A stretch of 64,000 nucleotides of DNA from Mycolicibacterium canariasense (GTDB taxonomy: Bacteria > Actinomycetota > Actinomycetes > Mycobacteriales > Mycobacteriaceae). Under the pieces are notes generated by a model. That model was not told where the DNA came from and made no database searches. It saw only the letters and a list, made by a program, of their open reading frames with translations. The number at the start of each line of letters is the position of its first letter. Within the stretch, counting starts at the first letter, position 1. The stretch covers positions 1 to 64,000 of the forward strand of contig NZ_LQOL01000060.1 in the NCBI RefSeq assembly GCF_002101555.1, written 5' to 3'. This document shows positions 1-7,767 of the stretch, one piece after another. The position numbers and the translations under genes were made by a program.

Positions 1-643
1 ACACACCCAGCCAACCAGACACCCCAATCACAGGCCGACAGCAGCTGACCGTTCTACACCCTCAATCATGAAGAGCCGGTTTACTGCAGACAAACAGATT
101 GGGGCAATGCTATGTAGGGAGAGATCGATAGCTCGTTCATCGACGAAAAATTCACCCCATACTCGGGGCGCGTTGCTGCTAGTCCTGATGGATCTGCCGC
201 CACGCGCTCCGGCCGCGCCGACCACCACGCTGACGAGTTCGATGCGCAGCCCCGGCCGGCGGGGTATCCGCCCGGAATATCCTGGCGGCCCTATGTCGCG
301 GTAGCGGCGTCTGTTGCCTTTGGATGTGATGACCCTGTGGTGTGCGCGTTGCGTCAGGCGGCGCAAACTGAGCAACAGCCGGCCAGACATCACGTGGCCC
401 AGCACCATATGCTCGACTGCCTTGCCTTTATCGGTGTGACGCTCTGCTGCAGTCAGCCTGTCGTCGACGTAGGCGACGATAGCGAATATGTTGCAGCGCT
501 TGGCCCGTCCATCGGCCACCCAACATCGTCGAATGGCTGCGTCGTGAGGATGCTGCGATGGGCGCAGGTCACCGGGCGCCGGTGGATACGAAATGTGAGA
601 AGCCATACTCGCACCACCGGCACGCCGAAGTGCAGGACCGCCT
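1..643. other. Intergenic region with no supported gene
   Basis: No convincing gene was found here. One minus-strand frame stays open from 606 to 28 (192 codons), but its translation matches no family I recognise, has unusual composition and lacks a clear ribosome binding site. The stretch at about 60-170 is visibly more AT-rich than the coding DNA that follows. It could be an old degraded gene or a junction between the nitrile module and sequence outside the window. The amidase gene ends at 644. Confidence 0.4.
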
Positions 644-1642
644 TTACAGTGTCTGCGCCAACTGGCGCAGCCGGGTGTGTGTGCCGTGGTAAGCGGTTGC
701 GGCCGGTAACAGTCCCTTGTCGATCTTGGTGACCGCGCTGTAGTTCACGTCGACGACGTTGGCCAATGGTGACCGGCAGAGTTGACTGCACAGTTGGTAG
801 GCATCGAGCTGGCCGAGGTGATAGAGCTCCTGCAGCCATCGCACCATTTCGACCTGCGAGCACCGCCAGGCATCCTCGAGCGGTCGGGCAGACCCAACCG
901 TGAGCAAGGCGTCGTCGTGCTCGAAGCGGGGCCAGGCCGGTGCGCCGCCCTTGATCAGGTCGACGATCAGGCGGACATTCATCGCGCCTTCCAGTGCCGT
1001 GCCGCAGGTTTCGCCTTCCCCCTGCCGGTAATGGCCGTCGCCGACCGAGAACAGGGCGCCGGGGACGTTGACGCCCAGGTACACCGTCGTCCCGGCCCGC
1101 AACTCGGGGGTATCCATGTTGCCGCCGAAGTAGTCGGGCACCAGCGTGGTGCGTACCTCGCGCAGCGCCGGTGCGACGCCGACGGTGCCCAGCATCGGAG
1201 CCAGTGGCAGTGTCATCGTGAAATCGGTTTCGTGGGCGACGAAGGTTGCCAGTGCCGCGGCCCGGTCCACCTCGTAGATCCACGTGAGTTCCGGTAAGGG
1301 ACTTTGCAATCCGGCAGTTCGGTCGGTGCCGGTGAGAGCGCCGAACAGGGGGATCGTTGTGGAGGCGGCCCAGTCCCGGGCCGGCTCCAGGGAGACGATG
1401 TGGATGGCGAGCGTGTCTCCGGGTTCGGCGCCGGTGACGTAGAAGGGGCCGGTCTGTGGGTTGAGCTCCTTGGGGTTGAGCACTTGACTCGGTTTGTCGG
1501 TTCGCGATGTGACCCGACCGGCGAATGCGTCTTCTGTCCAGAGTTGCAGTGCCGTGCCCGGTGCCACTTCGAGTGCCGGTTCGGCCCCGCCGAAGGTCCA
1601 GACGTACTGATCCGGTGTGGGGGTGAATTCAACGATGTCCAT
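644..1642 (-). CDS. Acetamidase/formamidase family amidohydrolase
   Basis: This 332-residue cytosolic protein belongs to the acetamidase/formamidase (FmdA/AmdA) family, which hydrolyses short amides to the acid and ammonia. The N-terminal segment DQYVWTFGG, the GPFYVTGAEPGDTLAIHI stretch (about residues 106-123) and the later GGNMDTPELRAG block are typical. The start at 1642 has a GAAGG motif just upstream and overlaps the end of cbtA by 14 bp, so the two are probably translated together. Beside nitrile hydratase, it would take the amide made by that enzyme to the carboxylate. The exact substrate is inferred from this context. Confidence 0.85.
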   Translation of the reverse strand: MDIVEFTPTPDQYVWTFGGAEPALEVAPGTALQLWTEDAFAGRVTSRTDKPSQVLNPKELNPQTGPFYVTGAEPGDTLAIHIVSLEPARDWAASTTIPLFGALTGTDRTAGLQSPLPELTWIYEVDRAAALATFVAHETDFTMTLPLAPMLGTVGVAPALREVRTTLVPDYFGGNMDTPELRAGTTVYLGVNVPGALFSVGDGHYRQGEGETCGTALEGAMNVRLIVDLIKGGAPAWPRFEHDDALLTVGSARPLEDAWRCSQVEMVRWLQELYHLGQLDAYQLCSQLCRSPLANVVDVNYSAVTKIDKGLLPAATAYHGTHTRLRQLAQTL

Positions 1643-2444
1643 GCACTACCTTCGTCACGTTGGGGGTGGGGGCGTCGGAGTCACGTCGTCGGCCGGGGAG
1701 TAACAGCGCGAATCCGGCCCCGATCACCGCCCACATGATCGCCTGGCCGACCAGTGATCCGATCCGGAAGTCGCTCAACACTTCTGCGGGGAATCCGCCG
1801 AACACGAGCTCGCCTGTGGGTGCGGTGAGCGGAAGCGGTACCTCGTGGAAGGAGGGCAGTGCCGCAGCGATTGCGCACATCGCCAGTGCGTATCCGGTGA
1901 CACTCACCGTGGCGGAGAGCGCGGCTCCGACCTTGGCTGTGAGCCGGACACCGATCACCGCCGCGACCACGGCCAGCGCCACGGAGGCGACCACGATCAC
2001 CAGGTAGGCAGTGGTCCGATCGCCGATCGTCTCCTCCAGGCCGACGCCGGGTGGATTGGGCGGGTAGGCCAGCGACGGCACGAGGGTGATCGATACGAAA
2101 GCGGCGAGCGCCAGCCATCCGGCGACGCAACGCTGGCTGACCGAGACCCTACGTTGCAGCAACCGCACCGCCACGGTGAAAGCCACCGCGAACAGCGCAC
2201 CCATCACGATGCAGAACAGGATCGTGCCGGCACCGGCACCGACGTTCTGCTGGAACGACCGGCTGAAGATCTCGTGCTCGTGCGGATGTGTGCCGCTGAG
2301 CGTGGCTTCGGCGTGCGAGCGGTCGCCCTCGTAACCGATCGCCGTGTCGATGAGCGGGGTGATCATCGTTCGCGCATACCCGAATGACACCACCCCGGCC
2401 ACCAGGCCCGACCCTATGCCGAGCGCTGTGTACTTCTTTTCCAT
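1629..2444 (-). CDS. cbtA: CbtA family cobalt transporter subunit
   Basis: A 271-residue membrane protein with about six hydrophobic helices and a His-containing loop near residues 50-60 (GTHPHEHEIFSR). The pattern of an N-terminal helix, a loop with acidic and His residues, and paired helices matches the CbtA family, predicted cobalt transporter subunits that work with the small CbtB protein. It lies directly downstream of cbtB (12 bp) and overlaps the amidase gene. The divergent nitrile hydratase is of cobalt type, so the likely job is to supply cobalt to that enzyme. Transport itself is inferred. Confidence 0.8.
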   Translation of the reverse strand: MEKKYTALGIGSGLVAGVVSFGYARTMITPLIDTAIGYEGDRSHAEATLSGTHPHEHEIFSRSFQQNVGAGAGTILFCIVMGALFAVAFTVAVRLLQRRVSVSQRCVAGWLALAAFVSITLVPSLAYPPNPPGVGLEETIGDRTTAYLVIVVASVALAVVAAVIGVRLTAKVGAALSATVSVTGYALAMCAIAAALPSFHEVPLPLTAPTGELVFGGFPAEVLSDFRIGSLVGQAIMWAVIGAGFALLLPGRRRDSDAPTPNVTKVVHGHR

Positions 2445-2456
2445 GTCGAATCACTC

Positions 2457-2684
2457 TCAGTGGCAGGGGAAACCCAGCATGTGCCGAGCGTCGTGGAAGA
2501 GCTCATGGACATGTGTGTCGGCGCCGAAGACCGACACGGCTCCCTGGTCGTACCCGAGGAAGTAGTAGACGATCAGAGCAAGGGTGGCCGTGGTGGTCAG
2601 CCAGAGGGCGGTGGAGACGACGGTGCTGTCGGGTGTCTCGACGGCGACCGATCGAGTGCCGGCGGAGGTGTGTGATGCGGTCAT
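2457..2684 (-). CDS. cbtB: CbtB family cobalt transporter small subunit
   Basis: A 75-residue protein with one transmembrane helix (about residues 27-47) followed by a short His-rich tail containing HVHELFHDARH and a final CH, as in CbtB proteins, where these residues are thought to bind cobalt. The ATG at 2684 is preferred over an in-frame ATG at 2723 because AGGAAGG lies at a normal distance upstream of it. It heads a minus-strand operon cbtB-cbtA-amidase, divergent from the nitrile hydratase genes. No cobalamin riboswitch was found upstream, unlike many CbtAB loci. Confidence 0.8.
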   Translation of the reverse strand: MTASHTSAGTRSVAVETPDSTVVSTALWLTTTATLALIVYYFLGYDQGAVSVFGADTHVHELFHDARHMLGFPCH

Positions 2685-2939
2685 TGTTCGATCCTTCCTG
2701 AGGTCATTACTTCCATTACGCAACTATTGGTTGCCAACTGGATTCTGTTGCCCAATCGATGGGTGCGTCAACACGGGACGTATGTTTGGCCTGTTTGGAA
2801 ACCCAGCCGTAACAGCGGCTGACGGGCTGTGTAAAAGCTGTGTTACGGCGGGCCGTTCCGATTGCGCGACCCGTCTGGGTGCGTTTACTTGTATTTCGGA
2901 AGTATTTGACCGACGAACTAAAGATCGGAGACCCTAGGT
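2685..2939. promoter_or_regulatory. Divergent promoter region, cbtBA versus nthBA
   Basis: This 255-bp intergenic stretch is AT-rich compared with its flanks and serves two divergent operons. It holds an 8-bp perfect inverted repeat, CCGTAACA at 2807-2814 and TGTTACGG at 2841-2848, and a direct repeat GCTGTGT at 2826 and 2837 (11-bp spacing, one helical turn). Nearer cbtB are TTGG(TTG)CCAA at 2727-2737 and ATTGG/CCAAT half-sites at 2726-2730 and 2752-2756. These are candidate operators for the MarR-like regulator at 5257, but no binding evidence exists in the sequence. Confidence 0.45.
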
Positions 2940-3638
2940 ATGCATGGCCCACACGACGTGGGGGGACGCGACGGGCTCGGGCCCATCGCAACTGAGTTCC
3001 TCGAGCCGGGTATCCCGGATTGGCGTTACCCTTTCGAAGGCCGGATGCACGCCGTCACGGCGATGGCAATCGCCAAGGGCGCATTCAACCTCGACGAGCA
3101 GCGCCACGGTATCGAACTGATGCGCTGGAGCGACTACACCGACTCGACCTACTACGCGCACTGGCTGTTCTCGGTGGAGAAACTGCTCAACGACAAGGGC
3201 TACATCACCCACGACGAGATCGACGCGCGGATGGCCGAGTTGGGAACTCCCGACATGACGCCCCACCCCGCCAAGCCGGAAACGCTGTCGCCGTTCGCCG
3301 AGCAGATGATCGACGTGCTGTGGAAAGGCACCCCACACGATCTGCCGGCGGACGCCCCTCCGGTCTACGAGGTCGGGGCAACCGTCCGGGTGCGCAATCT
3401 CCATGAAACCACGCACAATCGGCTGCCCGGGTATCTCAATCGAGCCGTCGGTGTGATCGCCAAGCAGTATGGGGCCTACCACGACCCGGCGGCCAGCGCA
3501 CACCGGCAGACCGATGAGCCGCACCAGCTGTACATGGTGCGCTTCACCTCTACCGAGCTGTGGGGTGAGCAGACACCCGAACAGTTCGACTTGTACGCCG
3601 ACCTGTTCGAGAACTACCTCGAGCCCGTTACCGACTGA
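2940..3638 (+). CDS. nthB: Nitrile hydratase subunit beta
   Basis: A 232-residue beta subunit of nitrile hydratase, which hydrates nitriles to amides in the cytosol. The N-terminal MHGPHDVGG and the segments YYAHWLFSVEKLL and HNRLPGYL are characteristic. The C-terminal half forms the SH3-like barrel, with VRVRNLHETTHNRLPGYL and WGEQTPEQFDLYADLFENYLEP. Beta precedes alpha, the order found in cobalt-type enzymes such as those of Rhodococcus rhodochrous J1 and opposite to iron-type operons. A GGAG at 2927-2930 supports the ATG at 2940. First gene of the plus-strand operon. Confidence 0.93.
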   Translation: MHGPHDVGGRDGLGPIATEFLEPGIPDWRYPFEGRMHAVTAMAIAKGAFNLDEQRHGIELMRWSDYTDSTYYAHWLFSVEKLLNDKGYITHDEIDARMAELGTPDMTPHPAKPETLSPFAEQMIDVLWKGTPHDLPADAPPVYEVGATVRVRNLHETTHNRLPGYLNRAVGVIAKQYGAYHDPAASAHRQTDEPHQLYMVRFTSTELWGEQTPEQFDLYADLFENYLEPVTD

Positions 3639-3672
3639 CCGAACCCAAGAGATCACAAGGAGATTGACGAAG

Positions 3673-4269
3673 ATGGACTGGTTGTCGCTATCCGATGTCG
3701 AAGCGCGGGTCAACGCGCTGGAGTCGCTGATGGTGGAGAAGGGTCTGGCCGAATCCGAGGCCGTCGATGCGGTCGTGGCGTCGTTCGAGAACGACATGGG
3801 CCCGGTCAACGGCGCCAAGGTGGTGGCGCGGGCCTGGACTGATCCGGACTACAAGGAATGGTTGCTGCGGGATGCCACCGCTGCCATCGCGGACATGGGC
3901 TTCACCGGTTTGCAGACCGAACACATGGTCGCGGTGGAGAACACCGCGGAAAAGCACAACGTCGTCGTGTGCACGTTGTGCTCGTGTTACCCGTGGACGC
4001 TGCTGGGTATCCCGCCCGCGTGGTTCAAGTACCCCCAGTACCGGGCTCGGGTGGTCAAGGAGCCGCGCAGCGTCCTCGCTGAGTTCGGTGTGACACTGCC
4101 CGATGAGGTCAGCATCGACGTCTGGGACAGCAGCGCCGAAATCCGTTATCTGGTGGTGCCTCAGCGCCCTGCGGGTACCGAGGGCCTTTCGGTGGAGGAG
4201 CTGATTCCGTTGATCAGCAGGGACTCGATGGTGGGGACCGCACTGGTCGGCACCGGGCCGGGGGCTTAG
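3673..4269 (+). CDS. nthA: Nitrile hydratase subunit alpha, cobalt type
   Basis: A 198-residue alpha subunit carrying the active-site metal. The claw motif is CTLCSC at residues 100-105. Thr after the first Cys is the signature of cobalt enzymes (iron enzymes have CSLCSC). Two of the cysteines are normally oxidised in the mature protein. The start at 3673 was chosen because AAGGAG lies about 10 bp upstream and translation begins MDWLSL, although the frame stays open further upstream over nthB. The gene abuts the accessory gene with no spacing, which implies coupled expression. Confidence 0.95.
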   Translation: MDWLSLSDVEARVNALESLMVEKGLAESEAVDAVVASFENDMGPVNGAKVVARAWTDPDYKEWLLRDATAAIADMGFTGLQTEHMVAVENTAEKHNVVVCTLCSCYPWTLLGIPPAWFKYPQYRARVVKEPRSVLAEFGVTLPDEVSIDVWDSSAEIRYLVVPQRPAGTEGLSVEELIPLISRDSMVGTALVGTGPGA

Positions 4270-4641
4270 ATGTCGGCCACCCTCGATTTCACCGAATTCG
4301 ACACCGAGGGCGCCACGTTGGCGCTGCCCCGGTCCAACGGTGAACTGGTCTTCGATGCGCCCTGGCAAGGTCGATTGTTCGGTCTGGTTGTGCATTTGTG
4401 TAAGACGGGCGCGTTCGAATGGGACGAGTTCAAGACTCATCTGATCGCCGTGATCGACGAGTCCGGGCTCGTCGATGTCTGTGACCCGGGCGTGTACTAC
4501 CGCCAGTTCGGCGAAGCGTTCTGCCGACTGGCGGGGCAAAAGCGCTTCTTCGAGCCTGATGCGCTGGAGCAGCGAACGCGGGTCGAGCTCGAGCACCTGT
4601 CCCACGATGATCACGATCACGATCATGACCATCATCATTAG
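4270..4641 (+). CDS. Nitrile hydratase activator/beta-like accessory protein with His-rich tail
   Basis: A 123-residue protein of the P14K/NhlE-type accessory family, related to the N-terminal half of the beta subunit. LFDAPWQGR-like and GAFEWDEFKTHLI segments are visible. Such proteins form a complex with the alpha subunit and deliver cobalt by swapping subunits. The last 12 residues alternate Asp and His (HDDHDHDHDHHH), a likely metal-binding tail that is not a standard part of the family. It starts one base after the nthA stop codon, and DUF1097 follows after 9 bp. Confidence 0.85.
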   Translation: MSATLDFTEFDTEGATLALPRSNGELVFDAPWQGRLFGLVVHLCKTGAFEWDEFKTHLIAVIDESGLVDVCDPGVYYRQFGEAFCRLAGQKRFFEPDALEQRTRVELEHLSHDDHDHDHDHHH

Positions 4642-4650
4642 GAGTGTGAC

Positions 4651-5172
4651 GTGTCCAAGGTGACTGCATTGTCGATCAGCGTCGGCTTCTTCGGTGCGGT
4701 GTCGACATGGTTGACGGCGACGGTATGGCCGCTGCCGGTGTGGGTGTTGTTCCTGGCCTGGGCCTCGTTCTTCTTCGTCGGATCGGGTTGGGCAGGGTTC
4801 GTGAAATCGGTGGCGTGCAACTGGGCGGGTATCGTGATCGCGACACTGACATTGCTGTCGGTGCAGTTCACCGGTAGTGCCGTGGTGCTCGCGATCGCCG
4901 TGGGAATCGGGAGCCTGGCCATGGTGCAGGCATCGCGGCTGCGGTGGATCTCGGCAGCGCCGGCGGTGGTTTTCGGGTTCGCCATGACGGTCGGCACGAT
5001 CGCGGCCACGGGCAACGGGATTACCTCTCCAGGGCTGTCCAACCCGGCGCTGGTCGCGGCGACAACCGCCTTGGTGGGGGCGACCTTCGGGATCGCCTCC
5101 GAATGGGGCGCTTCGGTGGTGGGGCGCCTGATGCGATTGCCCAACGGTGGCGAGACCGCTGCTCCCGCATGA
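4651..5172 (+). CDS. DUF1097 family membrane protein
   Basis: A 173-residue integral membrane protein with about five to six hydrophobic helices separated by short loops. Features such as VWPLPVWVLFLAWASFF and GWAGFVKSVACNWAGI resemble the DUF1097 family of inner-membrane proteins of unknown function. The start is GTG at 4651 with AGGAG at 4640-4644. Its place in the nitrile hydratase operon, 9 bp after the activator gene, suggests a role in uptake or efflux of a nitrile, amide or acid, but nothing in the sequence proves a substrate. Confidence 0.7.
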   Translation: MSKVTALSISVGFFGAVSTWLTATVWPLPVWVLFLAWASFFFVGSGWAGFVKSVACNWAGIVIATLTLLSVQFTGSAVVLAIAVGIGSLAMVQASRLRWISAAPAVVFGFAMTVGTIAATGNGITSPGLSNPALVAATTALVGATFGIASEWGASVVGRLMRLPNGGETAAPA

Positions 5173-5174
5173 TC

Positions 5175-5213
5175 GGTGCAGCAGCTGTACAGATAGCGGG
5201 GATATGCTGCACC
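5175..5213. promoter_or_regulatory. Inverted repeat upstream of the marR-like gene
   Basis: GGTGCAGCA at 5175-5183 and TGCTGCACC at 5205-5213 form a perfect 9-bp inverted repeat with a 21-bp spacer, just after the DUF1097 stop codon and 43 bp before the MarR start. It may be an autoregulatory operator or an mRNA hairpin between the two genes. It has no T-run, so a simple intrinsic terminator is unlikely. Confidence 0.4.
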
Positions 5214-5256
5214 CCAACGAGTATCCGATGAACAACAGCTTCAGGCAGGAGACGAA

Positions 5257-5700
5257 GTGCCTTCCACGACAAGCTTGGAGAGCCTTTCCGAAGTACTGTT
5301 CGGAGTCGAGCGGTGGTGGAATGGCACACTGTCGAACGCTCTTCTCGACGCGGACGTCACAAGCCTGGACGGGTGGCGGGTGCTCGGCGCACTCCGTTCC
5401 GGCGACGGGCTGACCATGAGCGAGCTGTCTGCCGGGATGGTGATCGCACCCCCCACGCTGACCAGGATCGTGGACAAACTCGTCGACGGGGGATTCGTCT
5501 TGCGCCGCGTCGACGCGATGGACCGGCGGCGGGTGCTGGTCTACCTCTCGGCGCGGGGTAAGACCAAGGTGCGCAAGCTGATTCGGCATGAAGGGTGGGT
5601 CAAATCCACCTTGATCGAGGAGTTCGGCGAAGAGGCCGCGGTGGCATTGGTGCGGGGGCTGTCCCGGTTGGCGCAGCTGTCCGTGCCGGCCATGCGCTAG
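5257..5700 (+). CDS. MarR family transcriptional regulator
   Basis: A 147-residue winged-helix regulator. Helix-turn-helix and wing are at about residues 51-100 (GLTMSELSAGMVIAPPTLTRIVDKLVDGG read in part, then the wing RRVDAMDRRRVLVYLS). The GTG start at 5257 follows AGGAGACGAA. In Rhodococcus rhodochrous J1, high-molecular-mass nitrile hydratase genes are governed by a MarR-like (NhhD) and an AmiC-like (NhhC) protein. The same pair occurs here, this gene and the next one, so regulation of the nitrile operon by an amide is the best inference. Confidence 0.85.
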   Translation: MPSTTSLESLSEVLFGVERWWNGTLSNALLDADVTSLDGWRVLGALRSGDGLTMSELSAGMVIAPPTLTRIVDKLVDGGFVLRRVDAMDRRRVLVYLSARGKTKVRKLIRHEGWVKSTLIEEFGEEAAVALVRGLSRLAQLSVPAMR

Positions 5701-5813
5701 GCGAATGGTTCTGGAGGGCAACTTTTCCTCGCCAGAACAGTTGTGAAACGTCGACGTAACACCGGCGGTCGAGCATGTATCCCGAATGGCGAACATTCGT
5801 TGGAGGTGTGGTG

Positions 5814-6896
5814 ATGAACGAGTTCGCGCCGCCGGTGCGCCGGGACACCATTGATATCGCGCTGGTCATCCCGTTCAATGGTTCGGCCGGCATCTACGGT
5901 CCGTCCTGCATGGCGTGTGCCGAACTGGCGATCGCCGAGGTCAACAACGGCTCGGGGGTGCTCGGCCGGCCGATCCGACTGATTCCGGTCGACGGCAGCA
6001 GGCCGCCCGCCGAGGTTGCCGCCGACATCTCGGCGCTACTGAGCGTCGGCGCGATCGATGCGGTCACCGGCTGGCATATATCGCCGGTTCGTCAGGCCGT
6101 GGCTCGCGTCACCGCCAATCGGGTGCCCTACGTCTACGGTCCGCTCTACGAGGGGGGCGAGCGGACACCAGGGCTGTTCCTGACCGGCGAGACCCCGTCT
6201 CGGCAGCTGCTGCCCGCCATGGATTGGATGAAGGCCGAGTACGGCATCGACAGATGGCTGCTGATCGGCAACGACTACATCTGGCCGCGACAGACCGGCT
6301 TTGCCGCGCGGTTACACGCACGTGCCCAGGGTCGCCCGCTGATCGACGAGATCTATCTGCCGCTGGGAACCGGCGACTTCACCGACGCCATCCGGCAGGT
6401 GGACAGCAGCGGCGCGGCGGGAGTGCTGCTCCTCCTGGTGGGAGGAGACGGTGTGGCGTTTAACCGGCAGTTCGCCTCGGCCGGCCTCGCCGCCTCGGTG
6501 CCGCGGTTGAGCCCGCACGTCGAAGAGAACATGCTGATGGCCAGTGGTAGTGAAAGCAATACCGGATTGTTCGCAGCGGCAGGATACTTCGAGGCGCTGA
6601 ACACCACCGCAGGAGCCGAGTTCAGTAGCCGCTACTACGCGCATTTCGGAGCTGCGGCCCCAGCTCTGAACAGCATCGGTGAGTCCTGTTTCGAGGCCAT
6701 CACCCTGTTGATCGCCCTCGCGTCGCGGGCGGGCTCGCTGCGGATTCCCGACATGATGACAGCCGCTCAGGGCATGACCTATATCAGTCCACGCGGCGAG
6801 GTCAGCTTGCGCGGGAACCAGCTGGCACAAGATGTGTACGTCGCCGAGGCGATAGGTCTCGAATTCGAGATCCGCGATCGCATCTTCGCCGCCTGA
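5814..6896 (+). CDS. AmiC/NhhC-like amide sensor of the periplasmic-binding fold
   Basis: A 360-residue protein with the type I periplasmic binding fold (IALVIPFNGSAGIYGPS near the N-terminus; a two-lobe ligand domain). It has no signal peptide, so it should act in the cytosol as AmiC does, binding amides and controlling a regulator. Related proteins (NhhC, NhlC) accompany nitrile hydratase operons. The ATG at 5814 is favoured by GGAGG at 5802-5806; an in-frame ATG at 5775 lacks a good site. It follows the MarR gene by 113 bp on the same strand. Confidence 0.8.
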   Translation: MNEFAPPVRRDTIDIALVIPFNGSAGIYGPSCMACAELAIAEVNNGSGVLGRPIRLIPVDGSRPPAEVAADISALLSVGAIDAVTGWHISPVRQAVARVTANRVPYVYGPLYEGGERTPGLFLTGETPSRQLLPAMDWMKAEYGIDRWLLIGNDYIWPRQTGFAARLHARAQGRPLIDEIYLPLGTGDFTDAIRQVDSSGAAGVLLLLVGGDGVAFNRQFASAGLAASVPRLSPHVEENMLMASGSESNTGLFAAAGYFEALNTTAGAEFSSRYYAHFGAAAPALNSIGESCFEAITLLIALASRAGSLRIPDMMTAAQGMTYISPRGEVSLRGNQLAQDVYVAEAIGLEFEIRDRIFAA

Positions 6897-6917
6897 CGGC
6901 CGAGAAAAGTGGCGCCG

Positions 6918-7700
6918 TCAATCCCGCTCGGCGCGGTCCGCGTTCGCGTGGATCACGGCGCGGCAGTAGGCGGCAAGACCCGCAAGCCCGAATGATTCGT
7001 CGTACCTGGCGACATACCGGGGGTCGCAGACGTACATGTCGCCCAGCTTGCGGTGAAACGCCGGCGGGCAGTCGTAGAACCAGTGATTCACGTGCAGCCG
7101 ATGCTGCTCGGCGGCGTCCATCGCCTCGACCGAATCGGCCGGCAGTCCGGCCCGGAAGGCGTCGGCGAGCGCCTTCTCGACGGCCTCGCCCTCGGTCTTG
7201 ATCCGGACCCAGTCCTGCTTGCCGTACCGCTGCTTGCGCCGCTGGGATTCCTTCCATTCCTCGGTTTCGCCCCACTTCTGTTCGGCCTCGGCTTGGTAGT
7301 CGTCGAAGCCCTCGCCGAACAGCTCGCGCATGTCGTCGTCGGTCATGGGGGTGTTGGTCATCGCCTTCTCCAATGCCTGATCGATTGCCTCGACGAGCTC
7401 CTTCATCTCGTCGAGCCTGGCCATGACGCGTTCGCGTTGGCGAATCAGGTGGCTGACGGCGTCGCCCTCGTTCAACAGGTTCGCGATCTCGTCGAGTGGA
7501 AGCTCCAGTCGCCGATACACGATGATCTGTGACAAGCGCGTCAGGTCGGCCGGCGTGTACACCCGGTATCCCGCGGCGGTGCGCCGGCTCGGGGTCAACA
7601 ACCCGATCTCGTCGTAGTGGTGAAGTGTGCGAACCGTGATGCCGAATCGTTGCGCGACGTCGCCCACGGTCAGCCCGTCCACCTGTGTCTCCTGCGCCAT
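6918..7700 (-). CDS. MerR family regulator with TipAS ligand-binding domain
   Basis: A 260-residue TipAL-like regulator. The N-terminal MerR helix-turn-helix (GDVAQRFGITVRTLHHYDEIGLL, residues about 12-34, shown here only as a family match) is followed by a coiled coil near residues 80-115. A C-terminal TipAS domain, which in Streptomyces captures thiopeptide antibiotics, includes HVNHWFYDCPPAFHRKLGD. In TipAL a Cys in this domain bonds the drug; a Cys is present in FYDCPP. A textbook MerR operator lies directly upstream, so it probably regulates itself. Confidence 0.85.
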   Translation of the reverse strand: MAQETQVDGLTVGDVAQRFGITVRTLHHYDEIGLLTPSRRTAAGYRVYTPADLTRLSQIIVYRRLELPLDEIANLLNEGDAVSHLIRQRERVMARLDEMKELVEAIDQALEKAMTNTPMTDDDMRELFGEGFDDYQAEAEQKWGETEEWKESQRRKQRYGKQDWVRIKTEGEAVEKALADAFRAGLPADSVEAMDAAEQHRLHVNHWFYDCPPAFHRKLGDMYVCDPRYVARYDESFGLAGLAAYCRAVIHANADRAERD

Positions 7701-7707
7701 GTCGTTC

Positions 7708-7738
7708 AGGTTGGTCCCTCACGTCGGGTGAGGGTCAA
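7708..7738 (-). promoter_or_regulatory. MerR-type promoter/operator of the tipA-like gene
   Basis: CCCTCAC at 7716-7722 and GTGAGGG at 7728-7734 form a perfect 7-bp inverted repeat with a 5-bp spacer. Read on the minus strand, a -35 TTGACC (7738-7733) is followed about 19 bp later by CAACCT (7713-7708). This long spacer with a palindrome in it is diagnostic of promoters twisted open by MerR-family activators, and closely resembles the tipA promoter. The gene starts at 7700. Confidence 0.7.
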
Positions 7739-7767
7739 GTCATCGGCGGGATACCGCCGACCACAGA

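Noticed and set aside
2685..2939. Possible cobalamin riboswitch before cbtB
   Set aside because: No CCGGTGA, CGCAGCGGTG or AGTCCGAA-like elements occur on either strand, unlike the clear riboswitch at 44905.
3688..5796. Long open frame on the minus strand opposite the nitrile hydratase genes
   Set aside because: It is an antisense frame of high-GC coding DNA. Its translation is rich in Arg, His and Gln, has no family match and covers five well-supported plus-strand genes.
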